Of a DNA stretch of 64,000 nucleotides, positions 1-11,715 are shown piece after piece; within the stretch, counting starts at the first letter, position 1, and every line of letters begins with the position of its first letter. Made by a program: the position numbers and the translations under genes. This DNA is from Sanguinoderma infundibulare (Eukaryota > Basidiomycota > Agaricomycetes > Polyporales > Polyporaceae): assembly GCA_032821775.1 (NCBI GenBank), contig JAVLRN010000008.1, positions 2,480,001-2,544,000 of the forward strand, given 5' to 3'. The notes beneath the pieces are model-generated. The model did not search any database. It was not told the DNA's origin and saw only the letters and a program-made list of their open reading frames with translations.

Positions 1-1015
1 GGGATGCGACGAGCTGCACGCGCATTGGCGGGAGGCGCACCCGAGTGATCCTTGGTCCGCGTCCGAGTCGCATGGGGGAGGGATAGTCAATGTACCTCAC
101 ATGCGACTGGAGAATGGCGTCAGAAGCGTGGTTCGCGCGATACTGGCGGCCGTTGGGTTCAGGTCAGTGGAGGAGACGACAAACGCCGAGTTGGACGAGC
201 TGGTGAAGAGCGGGAGGCTGTATTGTGCGTGCGGCGACCCGAGTCTTGCGCCCCGCCGAGAGCTCACGTGGGCTAGGCTGGTAAGTTGCGTTCGAACTTC
301 GGCGTGCGGGGGGAGCATCCCGAGATCTGACTTTTGCCCGCCTAGGTGACGCACGTCCACCGGCATGTACAGTGGTATGCGGAGCGGCGCCGATCGAAGT
401 GCGTTTCATTCCACTACTTCCATGCACACGCCGAGTACTTTGCCAATGGAGGCTTATCGTTTGTTTCCTTTGCGCTGCAGGTGCACGATAAAAGGACGCC
501 AAACGGTCAATACGAACATCCGCCATTCCATCGTCGACGACCACGCCCTTCCTGGTCTACCGCCTCGCGCGTGCCCAAACGAACGGCTCTACCCGAACGA
601 CTTTTGCATCAAGCTCCTCCCTGTCGGTGCAGACACGTCCCCCGCCGATCGCCGCTTTCACGCAGACGAGGCGACCCTCGCCCTCGTCCAAGCTCGGCTC
701 GCCGACCGGCCCCATGGCAAGAACGTGCGCGCCGTCTGCGGGATCTGCAAGACGTCGACGAGGCGCGAGCGGAGGAACAGCTCACTCGTCCTCGATGTCG
801 ACGCTGCGGACTCGCCGGACGGGATTGTGTGGCATATGCAGGCGAAGTGAGTGTTGATGTTTGTCGCGCACTCGATTTTATCTCTATTGCGTGTGGGGCA
901 CTGACCTTGGCATGGGGACAGACACGGGAAGGCGGGATTCGACACACAAGATGTCGAGTTCAGTAGGGGTTACGTATATCGTCGGCGACCATTCTATCAG
1001 TCTGCTCTGAATTGA
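1..1015 (+). CDS. Conserved fungal protein of unknown function, 5' end cut by window edge
   Basis: The frame is open from base 2, so the start lies to the left of the window. Exons read 2-280, 346-398, 481-846 and 922-1015, with GT..AG introns of 65, 82 and 75 nt. They give the last 263 residues and stop at TGA 1013-1015. The visible part contains a CACGDPS stretch, an HVHRHVQWY stretch, then NDFC, GADTSP and AVCGICK motifs, which suggests paired cysteines that could bind metal. I recall this arrangement from uncharacterised, often multicopy proteins of wood-decay basidiomycetes, but I do not know a function. A decayed relative of the C-terminal part lies at 22.3-22.6 kb on the other strand. 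The splice model is well supported because all four exons join in frame. Identity beyond 'conserved hypothetical' is not claimed. Confidence 0.6.
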
Positions 1016-1724
1016 TCCTCCCGAAGGCACCGGAGTACGGGGCGAGATCTCGTGCTGGTGGACTCACTCGTGACGGCGGGCCGCGGAAGTTGGACGGTAG
1101 CTGTGTCCTCCGGCTGATGTTTGATTTTAAGCATGTCGTGTCGTGATTTTCTGAATGCGCCACGTCTGTGCAGCACTCCGTGGGAAACATAGTGCATGTG
1201 CCGCCCTCTCGGTGGGCGGGAGATGCAGTTGGCTTGCTCGGAATATGTATACCTGTCGGTGAGTGTCGACTGCGTGAGCCACTTCTCACCGAGACGAGGG
1301 TTCAATCACACGTTTCAATCGCGCAGGCACAAATCTTCCACCTCCAAGTGGACGTTCAATCTAAAGCACCGCCAATGTTTGGGTTCACCAGCATCGGGTG
1401 GCTATATGAGTGTTCATGCTCTTTCACGAACGGCTGGGCCTCCTCTTCAGCCGACCTAACCTCAGGTCTCCTCATCCTTCGTGGTGGGAAACCACTCCAA
1501 GTTCCAGGGAATACGCGTCCCATGGCAGCCAATCGTTTGAATTTATGGGAGTCTCCTCCCTTCCGGTACAGTTCGTTTTCGACTATCATTCCCGCACGAA
1601 GTATGCGGTCCCATTTCTCGGATGCACTGAAGATTCCCCATATAATGTGGGAGTTTCGACGCAGTGGTGGCTCGTACACCCCTCTCGGTCGTCGACCAGT
1701 GCTCACTCCCACCGCCCGAACGCC
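1016..1724. other. Intergenic stretch, no gene seen
   Basis: About 700 bases between the first gene and the hydrolase. It contains open frames in several phases but none joins the hydrolase in a convincing way, and none shows a family motif. It presumably holds the hydrolase promoter; I see no clear TATA box. Confidence 0.4.
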
Positions 1725-2909
1725 ATGGATGTTGTCTCCGCCTTCACGGACGATGGGATTTATAAAGTGCTTGATCCCAGTGAGTAAAATGCTGCCCTTT
1801 GTTGAACTCTTCTGGACCACTACGCATTCACGCGGAGTCCGAAGAACGACTCTAAATACTAATGCATTTGCTACTGTCAGCTCGGGTTGCGTTCATGAAG
1901 TTACTCGAGAAGCGACGTGAAGAGATCGAAAGACATCCTCGTCAGACCTTCCAGTTCGGAAGCACGGATAGGCTCAAGGTGCGCGGTCCTGGATTTGTAA
2001 CATGTCCGCGATGAGTCGCAATGACGCTTATATCGCCGATATAGCTGGACGTTTACTATCCAGACCCCAAGGCGGTCCCCGCGAAGGGGCCCCAGCCCGT
2101 CTTATTTTTCGTATACGGCGGTGCATTCATCGAAGGTGATCGCAGAATTGCGAAACCTTACGACCTCGGGTACTCCAACCTCGGCGTATTCTTCGCTCAG
2201 AGAGGGTGCGTCCCCTCCTTCTCTCGATACACTGCACTTACAAACCACCCGTTCTGATAGGCTGCTCACCGTCATAGCCGACTACCGCCTCTGGCCGGAC
2301 GTCACTTTCCCCACCCCGCCGACCGACGTTCGTGACGCCATCGCGTGGTTCCTCGGACACGGACCTGCCGTCGCGGCCGCGTCGATCGGGCAGTTCCCCA
2401 TGGACGCCGACCTCTCCACCATCTTCGTCCTCGCCCACTCGGCCGGGGGAAACCACCTCGCCTCGCTCTACCTCTCGCCCGACGTGATGCCCCTCGACCA
2501 CCCCGTGCGCGCGGCCACGCGCGGGCTCATCCCCCAGGGCGGAGCGTACAAGTTCTACTTCGAGCCCGAGCCCAACGGTCCCCCCGAGGTCCTCGAGGGC
2601 TACTACGGCTCCCGCGCGAAGACGCTGGAGAACATCCCAATCGAGCTCCTGAAGCGCGCGCCGGAGGAGCTGGTCAAGGGCCTGCCGGAGTGGTTCGTGC
2701 TGGCGAGCGAGCGGGAGCCGCCGGACGTGCGGGCGTCGAACGACGAGTTTGTGGGGATCTTGGAGGGGCGGCTGGACAGCAAGGTCAAGTATCGGTTCAT
2801 GAAGGGGCATAACCACATCAGCCCGCACTGGGCCCTGCTCAGTGGGGAAGGGGAGGAGTGGGGCGAGTGGGTAGCTGAGTGGGTCAAGGAGAAGGCGGCG
2901 GCTTTGTGA
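1725..2909 (+). CDS. Alpha/beta hydrolase fold esterase-like protein
   Basis: Exons 1725-1779, 1881-1978, 2045-2205 and 2261-2909 give 320 residues. The start ATG at 1725 sits in a good context (CGCCATGG) and is the first ATG in frame with the spliced exons. The oxyanion-hole motif usually written HGGG appears as VYGGAF. The nucleophile elbow is HSAGG, in the GxSxG position, and a late GHNHIS supplies the likely catalytic histidine. These mark an alpha/beta hydrolase of the esterase/lipase type with an unusual Y for H in the HGGG box. There is no signal peptide, so it is probably cytosolic. The substrate cannot be read from the sequence. It lies head-on to the methyltransferase gene that follows on the minus strand. 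Confidence 0.8.
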
Positions 2910-3011
2910 AGGCTATATCTTCCGGGATCGCGGGCGTATTTCTACGTGTTAGGGCTGCACCGCGTGAGTTATTTGTACTGGTTCGGGATACTACAAGGGG
3001 CTTCAACAGCC

Positions 3012-4179
3012 TCACAGCCTGATGACAGACCAGCGCAGGAAGACGAACTCGCGGTCCGAGTACTCAGTGGTGTGCTTGGTCAACTCCGTCTCCACCTCTA
3101 CCATCTCCTTCTCGAAAACCTCTCCATCCCAAAGCTCCTTCCAGCTCTCTGGAGAATGCAAGAAGTGCGTGATCACGCTATTGTCTGCCCCGCGAACGAT
3201 GGTCTTCTCGCCCTTCTCCGTCGCTCCGCCGTGCCACCCGGTGATGATAGAGCCCGGCTGTGGCAAGAGCAGTCCGGCAAGCCCGCGAGCGAGGCGGATT
3301 TGCTCCTGTTCTGTAAAGAGGTGGAAGACGTTCGCCACGTATATGGCGGAGACGTGGCCACGCAGGGGGCTGAGCGATGCCAGCGACGAGATGTCTGGGC
3401 GTGCGGCCTCCACCGCGGCGCCGGTCGGAAGCACCGGGAACACTTGGAGATGTTCGTCAGCTAGAGCGTTCCCAGCCACGAACTTGGCTGGGAACGACTC
3501 GGCGGTCGTGTGAAAGAGTCTGTGGCCCAGAGCCCAAAAGTCTAACAGAGATCAATGTCAGCAAATGCGAGCGAACGCGGAACGGGGCGCGACGAGCGGG
3601 AAAACGACCTGGGTTAATGTCGGTAGCGACGACGTGCTGGACGGCCCATCCGTCGGCGACTACCTTCCGCAAATCGGTACCGACTAGTTCACAAACTCGT
3701 GAGCTCAAATGCGATCAAGGCATTCAATTCTCTCACAGCAGGTGCCCACGTCGAGGAAGATCGGGCTCTCGCGGCCTTGTCCCAATTTCACAATATGGTC
3801 GTAGTTTGGCACCGAATTGATCCTTGAACTTCAATGGGGACTATGAGTCAGTTCTCGAACCACCACCAGAAAGTTTGGGCACTAACGCGGCAAATGAGAA
3901 GTATCGAATGCACTGGTACGGCCAAAGCTATACAGACGACAACAGTTTGTTAGCCGTCACTGACACTGTAGACCCACTCGTCTGTCGTACCGGGTAAGCT
4001 TCCTTCTGAATTTTCATGATGTGCGCCTTAAGTTGCTCGTTATCCTGGATTGCCGTGTATCGCTTGACAAGTCCCAAGTCTTGCTCACGAAGCAGCTTGA
4101 ACATTCTCTCGTCAAGGGGAAAAGCAGTCGCATTGCGATCCGGCTTCGAGTAGATGTTACTGGCAGCGTCGTCCGCCAT
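3012..4179 (-). CDS. AusD-like SAM-dependent methyltransferase (copy 1)
   Basis: Five exons on the minus strand: 4179-3991, 3927-3887, 3828-3737, 3683-3609 and 3541-3012, giving 308 residues. The small second exon (41 nt) encodes the PYQCIRYF block typical of this family. The SAM-binding motif I region reads LDVGTCFGTD. Later blocks are VVADGW, PLRGHVSAIY, VFHLF, HSPESW and ELWDG. The family is the fungal AusD/terpenoid-cluster type methyltransferase, roughly 280-310 residues, which methylates carboxylic acids or hydroxyls of secondary metabolites. Exon lengths 189, 41, 92, 75 are identical to those of the copy at 31.9-33.0 kb, which confirms the model. A TATA-like element (TATATAAG on the minus strand, 4232-4239) lies about 55 nt before the ATG. 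A decayed copy follows immediately upstream. The acceptor substrate is unknown. Confidence 0.88.
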
Positions 4180-4594
4180 CGAGAAAGAGTATGTGAGACA
4201 CGACGCAATATGGTGATCGTGAACCTTTGGCCTTATATATCTACGTTGTTGAGGCTTGATACCCGGGCCTGATGGCAGACTGTCAGAACTGAGAGTGATA
4301 ATGATGACGAGTCAGGATCGGTGTCGCCGAGATATCATACAACCTCTGGACTGTTCGGTCTACGGAAGGCGTAAAACGGGACGCCGGAACTCAATACAAA
4401 GGCCCGCAAACCGTCAATACCTTGAATTGGTTGGCGGTGATAAGCTCAAAGCCCGGGAGATTTAGCTCAGGCACTGACCGGGACCGCAAACATCGCATAG
4501 CCGGGAACATCGATCTAAGAATAGTGATGTTACCGAGTAATCATGGGAGCCGCTCAAAAGGGATAACGAATAGATGACGCACCTCCCAAGGCGT
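4180..4594. other. Promoter region of methyltransferase copy 1
   Basis: About 415 bases between the intact methyltransferase and the 3' end of the decayed copy. It contains the TATATAAG element of the intact gene near 4235. No gene is seen. Confidence 0.5.
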
Positions 4595-5756
4595 TCACAG
4601 CCTCGAAGTTACCGACCAATAGAGGGTGTGGTAGTTGGGTAGGTCCTTCACAATTCTGTCAGGCCCGACGAGGGCCACGTCGACCTTCAGGCTCCCCCTT
4701 TTGAAAACATTCCCATCCTACAACTCTGCCCAACTCTCCGGAGAATAGCAGAACTGCGACAGCGCGTTGGTGGAGGTTCGGGGAGCGTGATCCGGCATTC
4801 GAGTAATGACGTGAGCGTCCTTATGTGACGCCCCCGCGTGCGATCCGACAACGAGAGCAGACGCGCGAGCGCGTGGGCAAGATGTGCTTGTTGTTCTTCT
4901 ATAAAGAGATGAAAGAATGCGCCAGCGTGGATTGCGGGGACGTGGCCTCGGAGTGGATTGAGCGAGGTCAAGGACCTCAGTGTCGGCACTTCGGACGCCC
5001 GCAAATCGGCCCGAGGTCGCGTATTATCGAGAAGACGGTTGCTGGCGAGGTAAGTCGGGTCGAATACATCCCCAGGCACGAAGTTGACAGGGAACGTTTC
5101 TGCCTTTGAACAGAACAGCTTGTGTCCCAGTTCCCAGAACGCTACACAATGGATGGATGAATGACTCAAGCAGATACCGCTCAAGAATTGACCCATCGGG
5201 TTCGATGTCGGTGGCTACAATACTGCTCGCCGGCCAACCGTCGGCGACGACTTTGCGAATATCCGTGCCGACTGCGTGCTGTGATTCAGTTGTCAGGCCT
5301 GATTGAAAGCACATCCTGCCGCACTCACAGCAACACCCAACGTCAAGCAAGATGGCACCCTGTCGCTCTCTACCTAATTTGATGAGCCTGTCGTAACCTG
5401 GGACGCGAGAAATCCTGTAACTGGACGTGGATGCCATTGTCAAATACGGTTTTCGGATCAGAGGCAAACCGACCTGAGGAAGGCGAAGTAGCGGATGAAG
5501 CCATATGGGAATGCCTATGACTCACGTTGAGTCTTGTCCAAGTAGTAGCGGTCATCTGGGTGAGGGATCTGACCTTGTGCGCTTCGCCTTGCATGTTCGT
5601 GACGTGTTGTTTGGGTTCGCCAACACTCATTATCCCCGTTTGTTGCCTCCAGAAGCTCAACTCCTCTTCTGTAAGGGAGAAGACGTCACTGAAAGGGGAC
5701 GCATTCGAATCACGTAGTGCTGTCTGGAGTTTGGCAAGGGTATTGGGCGCGGTCAT
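4595..5756 (-). pseudogene. Decayed AusD-like methyltransferase (copy 2)
   Basis: The full layout of the neighbouring methyltransferase can be followed on the minus strand: exon 1 5756-5574, exon 2 5514-5474 (again 41 nt), exon 3 5414-5329, exon 4 5271-5197, exon 5 from 5141. Three lesions break it. The donor after exon 4 reads AT at 5196-5195 where both relatives have GT. A net loss of coding sequence near 4849-4855 removes the loop after LLS and shifts the frame. In the restored downstream frame a TAG at 4718-4720 replaces the tryptophan of ELWDG. The remaining C-terminal blocks (SPESW, VFKRG, YWSVT) and the terminal stop at 4595-4597 are still recognisable. It has probably lost function. 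A truncated product ending early in exon 5 cannot be excluded. Confidence 0.82.
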
Positions 5757-6147
5757 CGCGAAAGAGCGAAGCAACAGCGAGCGTGAACGCACCCTTTTAT
5801 CCATTTCCCGGAGACGGCAGCTTCCTTGAGTCTTGAGCTTATCCCGACAGAACTCCGATCATGCACTCAAGGTTCCTGTGCCACGATTATGCATCAGAAA
5901 TGCTAAGAATGACATCGAAGCTCGGAACGAACTGAACCGCACCTTGTTCTCATCCCCACAGATATCGAATGCAGAGTCAGAAAGACAAGCCCAAAGCTCC
6001 CACATACGTGTCATACAGGCAAGTGCACAAAGGGAACAAGGACCGAATCCACTTGACGATGGAGGGAACAACGTTGCAGAAATCGTGCTGTACAGCAGTC
6101 TGAAAACATATCTCACGTTCTTCCTCGAAAACGAACACAAATGTTCC
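5757..6147. other. Intergenic, no gene seen
   Basis: Short stretch between the start of the decayed methyltransferase and the 3' end of the RhoGEF gene. Only short frames without family motifs occur. Confidence 0.4.
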
Positions 6148-9100
6148 CTAGGCCACACTCGGACCGGAGGCACTCGGCACCATGGACAACAGAGAGCTGT
6201 CCTCCCTCTGCAGCTCCCGTAGCACCTGGTGGAACCTCAACGTCCACCACCCACGCTCCTCCCGCTCGCCGTCCGCGACGTCTCTTCGCAGGCCCCTTTG
6301 GGCTTCTTGGAATTGAATGGAAGGGCTCTTCGGGAGCGGTAGACCGGACGACAGGATGCCGACGAGCGACTGGCGCGTGTCGATCTCGAGGTCTTCCATC
6401 AAGGTCCCAGGGAGCGTGGGCATCGAAAGCGAGCGGAATGTGTGGTGTTGGCATTTGCGCAGCGCGCTAAGGACCTGCTGTCGTTCTCCGTCGATGGCTG
6501 CCGGGGGGAAAGAGAGGGCAATCGGAGTAACATGGGTGTCGTCTGAAATGAGACCGTTGTCGAGCTGCTCCGGCTGGATCGGGACGAGGTTCAGGTTCAA
6601 TCCACCATCTAAGTGAATGTAAAATGAGCGATAGAACGCGAAGGCAAATATGCACACGCACCATTTTCTGAGAAGTCAAGTAGTCTAGAGAGACCTAGCC
6701 CCTCAAGAAGACGACACCTGTCCATCCCTCCTTCATCTGACCGCGCTCTGATATCCACCGGCAACGCGCTAGTCAGAACGATGACATCGGTGAAGACCAT
6801 CACCTTGAGCACCCTATTCCGTGTACGCTCCTGATCGTCTCCGATACGATTCCCACTGAGAATTTGGAGAAGTTCCTCGCTGGGCTTCTTTGGCGCATCC
6901 CGTGGCCGGAGACCAGGACGCCCCAGAAGACCAATCCCTTGCAGACGTTGATCCCACCGAGAAGTCACCAGCTCAGAAGCAGAAGACGCCGAAGAGGTTA
7001 TGTCAAGAGTCTGCACGGACGGCGACGAAGACGGAGAGGACGAAATCGATCCTCTTTGAATGCGACGCTTGTCCCAGTCGCGAACGGCGGTGGCCAGCTT
7101 TTGTCCACGTTGAGCTGGCGACCGAGTCAATTTGCTACTTTTCGGACTGCGGACACCATTCGCGTTGACGGGGGGAGACGCAAAGGGTGCGGGGTAGAAG
7201 AGGGTGCCATACCAGAGGAGCCGACGTGCACGTCTGGCCAGAGGCACCGTGTTCGAGAGCCCGTCGATTCGAGTGGCGAGGTCTTTGACAAAGTCGTACT
7301 CTTCCTCGCGCAATTTGACCTCTCCCATGACGCGCACCGCCATTCGAGTCGCGTGGAGCAACGAGATCGTAGCCAAGTAGTCAGGGTGCTTTCGCGGCGT
7401 TGTATCGCAGAGACGCTGGGAAAGCCGATCAATCACACACATCGTCCCGTCCCGCACACGGGATAGCACGCACCTGGAAGAACTCGGTGTACTTGTCGAG
7501 CCTCGAGCTAGGTTCCCTGACCATCCTCTCCAGCCCCCACTCGCCATCTGCCGCCTCGCCCGCCTTCAACCTGAGGTACTCCCCAAACTCACTAAGATCC
7601 ATTTCAACATACCAACTCACCAGTTCCTGTGCTATCTCCAGCTTCACAAGATACGGCATGTAGATTTCGAGCTGCGGCACGAACCCCCTAAGCGTTCCCG
7701 CGATGCGCTCGACGATCGCGCCTCCTTTCCACGCAACAACCAGCGGCGCCATCGCACGGGCGATCGCCGCATGCAAGTTTACGATGTCTTCGAGCCAATC
7801 AAAGAGGCGCGCGATGTCGAGCGGGAGACCGGGGAGCCATGCCCGCGAGTCGCGCGTGCGCAGTGGGAGGAAATAGTTGCGGATGACGTGCCGGGCCGAC
7901 TTGATGAACTCTCTGTCAAAGATAAAGAGCTCGTAGATGACTTCTTGACGCTCCATTTCCATTGGACCATACTGCTCGTAGAGGGTGTCGTAGACGCCTG
8001 GAGAAAGCGTGGACGTCCATAAGTGGGGACCGTTCTGCGCAGAAATTGGTGCAGGAGGAGTATGTTCAGGTATAGCAGGAAGGGAGGGGAGGGGAGGCTC
8101 TTCGTACACAGATCCTAGAGTTGAACACGAAGGTAGAGCAGCAGATTCCTGAGAGCCTTGCGGAGGACTTTGAACAGCGAAGGCACCCGTGCCACGTCCT
8201 GAAGCAGGTGCAGGACTAGACCCAGGAGACCGAGCCAGCGAGTCCCGAGTCGTCCAAGCATTCGGCTCCATGACAGGCGTTCGATCCTGTTCGCGCTCGT
8301 CGTCCCTTTGATGGCGCGGTGAGCGAAGCTTGCGGCTGTTGGACCTCGCCACCTTTGACGTGAGCGTCTCGAAAAGGGCGGCCGCACCCCTACTGAGCTC
8401 CTTGCTGAACTTGTGATGGTGGTGTTTCCACCCGCTCTCCGAGGCGCCGCTGTCTGCGCGCTGAAGGCTCCGCTTCGAACCTGTGGACGTCGTGCTATTC
8501 ATCCTAGACCATGGTGGCCTAATGGAATCGTCCTCGTCTGGAGTGGTGTTGCTGCCGCAGAACGATAGCGAGTCAGGGATACCAAAGGCGAGACGCTCGT
8601 CTCGCAACTTTGCCTCGACATGCTGTCTAGGCGACAAAGAACTGGCCTCAGAGGGACTAGACACCGCAGGAGGAGACTTGACTGGCGGAGAGCGAGGATT
8701 AGACCCAGTGCTAGATGACGAAGGACTTTTGATCCCTCGGCTGTTACGACGGGCAGAGACAGATATTCGCTGGGAGAGCCTATTCTTGTGATTGCCGGGA
8801 GAACGGGAATCCGAGGTACGCGACCCAGGAGACACTGCCGCAGGAAGAGGAGAGAGCGGCCGTGGTGATCTGACCGCAGGTGTAGGAGACTTGGAATGAG
8901 GAGCACTAGCCGCTATCGGAGAGACAGATCGCGCGCGGCCACAGTCCATTAGTGTCCCTGAAGGCTGACCACGCTGCTGCTCCAGGTAGATGCTCTCGCG
9001 CACAGCGACCGCACTAGAGGGGCGTTTCCAAGAGTTCCGAGTGCTGGTGTGTCGCAAAGAACGCGTCGCCTTGTCCAATGGCTTCGTCTCACGATCATCG

Positions 9101-10972
9101 TCGCCGGAATACGCGGAGTCTGCTTCCCAACCCTCTTGACCGTGTAGCAAATCGCGCGACTCCGCGCCCGCGCGTTCGGTCTGACCGACGCGCATCTCCG
9201 TCGAATCGCTGATTGCCAGCCCTTGGACGTTGCAGTCGGTCCCGCTCGAGCTATGCGCCATGCTCGACCGTGGGTTTGTCCCAGTGCTCCTCCGATAGTC
9301 GCGGTGGAAGCCGTCCACCAATCCCATAAGCGCCTCTTCGCGTCGCGTATCGACGTGGTCGACGTGGTGCATGGAGCATCGATTTCGAACTTTAAAGTCT
9401 GGAGTAAGGTCGTCCTCGTAGATGCTCCCATCGTCATCCTCGGAAGCGGGAAAGAGAACAGGTTCGTCCATAAGCGAGCCGTCAGAGAATTTGTCGTAGA
9501 CCCCCTCCGCGTCGCTACTCGAAGACCGCTTCATCCGCCTGTCACCGACTTCGACGCCGTTGAGATTGAGCCCTAGCCCGACACTTGCACGATTGCGAGT
9601 GCGAGGGGAAGTTTCCACAGCGGCGCGCGGGATGGGAACGTTGGACGCCTGTCGCAACGCACTCCTCGGGGTCCTATCCGCTGGAGGCGGCAACGCGTGA
9701 TAGCCCCGCTGAGAACCCCACTGAGACCGACGACGAGTAGATATGCTGTCCTCACTCTCAGAGGAGCTAGGGACGACGATCGCGTTCGTCACGACCAATC
9801 GGCCTGGGGAGAGGGTTCGATCCACCTCCCGTTCGAGCTCAGAGCCGCTGTCACTGACAGGGACGTTCTTGAACCTGGTCACTTTGGGGCGGGGTAAGGA
9901 GCTCTGCGGGAGCTGCGATGTGTGCGCACGAGACGGCTGGGGCGTCGCAAACACGGAATTCCGCGGGTTCTGCTGGGGGGTGCCAGGATTCGACTTGGGC
10001 TTCGTCTTCGTACGAAGCTTCTGAAGAGCGGTGGATGGTTTGGGTGTCGGGATGGACGATGAAGGGACGGGCAGCTTGCCAGGGCGGAGACGATTGGGCG
10101 GGGAGCTCAGGTCGGACTGGTGTGCAGAGATCAGGAAAGACAAGTGACAACGAGGGAACACATACATTGGTCTCGGAGCCGGAGTGTATGATACCGAATG
10201 AATCCGATTGGTGTACTTTGCCGTGAGTTGGATGAGGTTGAGGTTGAGGTAGATTCGAGACGGACGGCGCGGGCCCTTTGCGACGCACAGGAGACTTCAA
10301 GGCCGACTTCGGACGGGGAGAAGGAGCAGGTACAAATCGCGGGATGGCAGTCACCGCGCTTGGTTCGGCTATGCTACGTGGTGTATGGTTGATTGGGGGA
10401 GGTAGGGAGGACACGGGTGGGGACAGCTTCGGTTTTGCGTCCTCGTGTCTCCGTCGTGAAGTCGCGGAACGGAATGTGGATTCTGTGTCGGCAGAATCTC
10501 CATGATCCAGGCGAGGTTGTGGAGACTGTGTCATGCGGTCGACGGTGTCCTTGAGAGAGGGGAGGAGTTGCGTTTCGAGGAGGGGAATGTCCACTAGTTG
10601 ACTCTTGCGCTGTTCCGTCACGTCCTTCTCCCTCTCGGACCTAGACTCGGAGCGCGAAAGAGAAACGGTGAAGCGCTTACTGGATACCCTCCGCATTAGC
10701 CTCCCCATAGTGCTTGACTGCGATGTATGGGATTCCGATGACTCCACGCCAGGTGCCTCCTCCGCCGAAGATTGCGTTGGGTACGATGGTAAAGAACGAT
10801 CGTCCTTTACCGGCTCGCGAGACGGCCTCGGGTAGGTTAACCCTGCAGCAGCAGCGTAGTGAGAGGGTGGAAGAAACGTCGGGGGGCGAGAAGGCTGAGG
10901 GAGGGCCATGGTCGAGCTGCCAATAGCTGGCGAACGAGATTTGCTTCGGGCATGGGAGCGACCAAAAGGCAT
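6148..10972 (-). CDS. RhoGEF (DH domain) signalling protein with long disordered N-terminus
   Basis: Four exons: 10972-10166, 10116-7474, 7415-6662 and 6608-6148, giving 1554 residues. Residues 1 to about 985 are rich in Ser, Pro and charged residues, with many SP and RS motifs, as in disordered phospho-regulated regions. From about residue 991 the sequence becomes helical: ERQEVIYELF matches the first conserved block of Dbl-homology domains, and the block around RLDKYTEFFQ..HPDY matches the third. A strand-like stretch (VMVFTDVIVLT) after residue 1250 fits a PH-type domain following the DH domain. The role would be GDP-GTP exchange on a Rho/Cdc42-type GTPase in polarity or cell-wall signalling; this comes from the family. 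The DH domain is divergent, so the GTPase cannot be named. The gene is divergent from the SulP gene across a 743-base gap. Confidence 0.8.
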
Positions 10973-11715
10973 CGTGCAGTTGACAACAAGCCGGACAAGA
11001 AGAGGAAGCTATTGCCTGCGACAATGCGGCCAAACATATTCAAAACTGGTTCGTTCACATCGGTGAACGAGGTGAAGGTTGACAACGGCGAAATGTGAGC
11101 AGTCACGAAATAAGTAATTTCAATAACTCACCTATCACCCACTTATATCCCCCGATCAAATCAACCTTGATCCGGGTAATAATTGCTAAAATTAGTTGCC
11201 AGATCGGTCATGCGTCTGTTAAAAAGTCGAGCTCGTGGACTCGGAGTTGGCTCTGTACATCTTCCACGCTGCAGAATCGTTGTTATGGTTAACTGCAGTT
11301 CAGGAGCTTGCCGGTGTTTGGAATAGAGTTGAGTGAGCAAAATACCATCTTGGGATGTCTCCGATCATTTAGAACTCTCACCGAAATAGGAGGCCCCCCT
11401 GCCTCGCTCTCCCTCGCTAGTAGCGGCCCTTCAGTCCTCGTATTGGTCGTGTGCCACTTCACCGCGCATTGTAAGTCCATACGGGTTTGTTACTCGTCAC
11501 AGGATTCCCGCGGTTGCTGCACCTGTTGATTAAGGCTAAAGCGATCAACTTCTTATCTTGCCGAGGGGCACGACTTCGACTTCTGCGACAAGCGATAGCA
11601 AGCGATACCGATACCAACATTGACCCCCTCCCGACCAGCTCCCGACCTCCAACAGCTTGTCGTTGACCTCCACCTTCTTCTTGACCGACTCAATGTTTTA
11701 CGCACTCCTTTCATA
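10973..11715. other. Shared upstream region of divergent RhoGEF and SulP genes
   Basis: About 740 bases with no convincing coding frame. It separates two divergently transcribed genes and so should carry both promoters. A CT-rich tract precedes the SulP start near 11640-11715. Confidence 0.45.

Noticed and set aside
5195..5196. AT at the aligned donor position of methyltransferase copy 2 as a possible AT-AC minor-spliceosome intron
   Set aside because: The acceptor is a normal TAG, no U12-type donor consensus is present, and two other lesions indicate a pseudogene.
10677..11033. 118-codon minus frame overlapping exon 1 of the RhoGEF gene
   Set aside because: It overlaps the secure first exon in another phase; the long spliced RhoGEF frame explains this DNA better.
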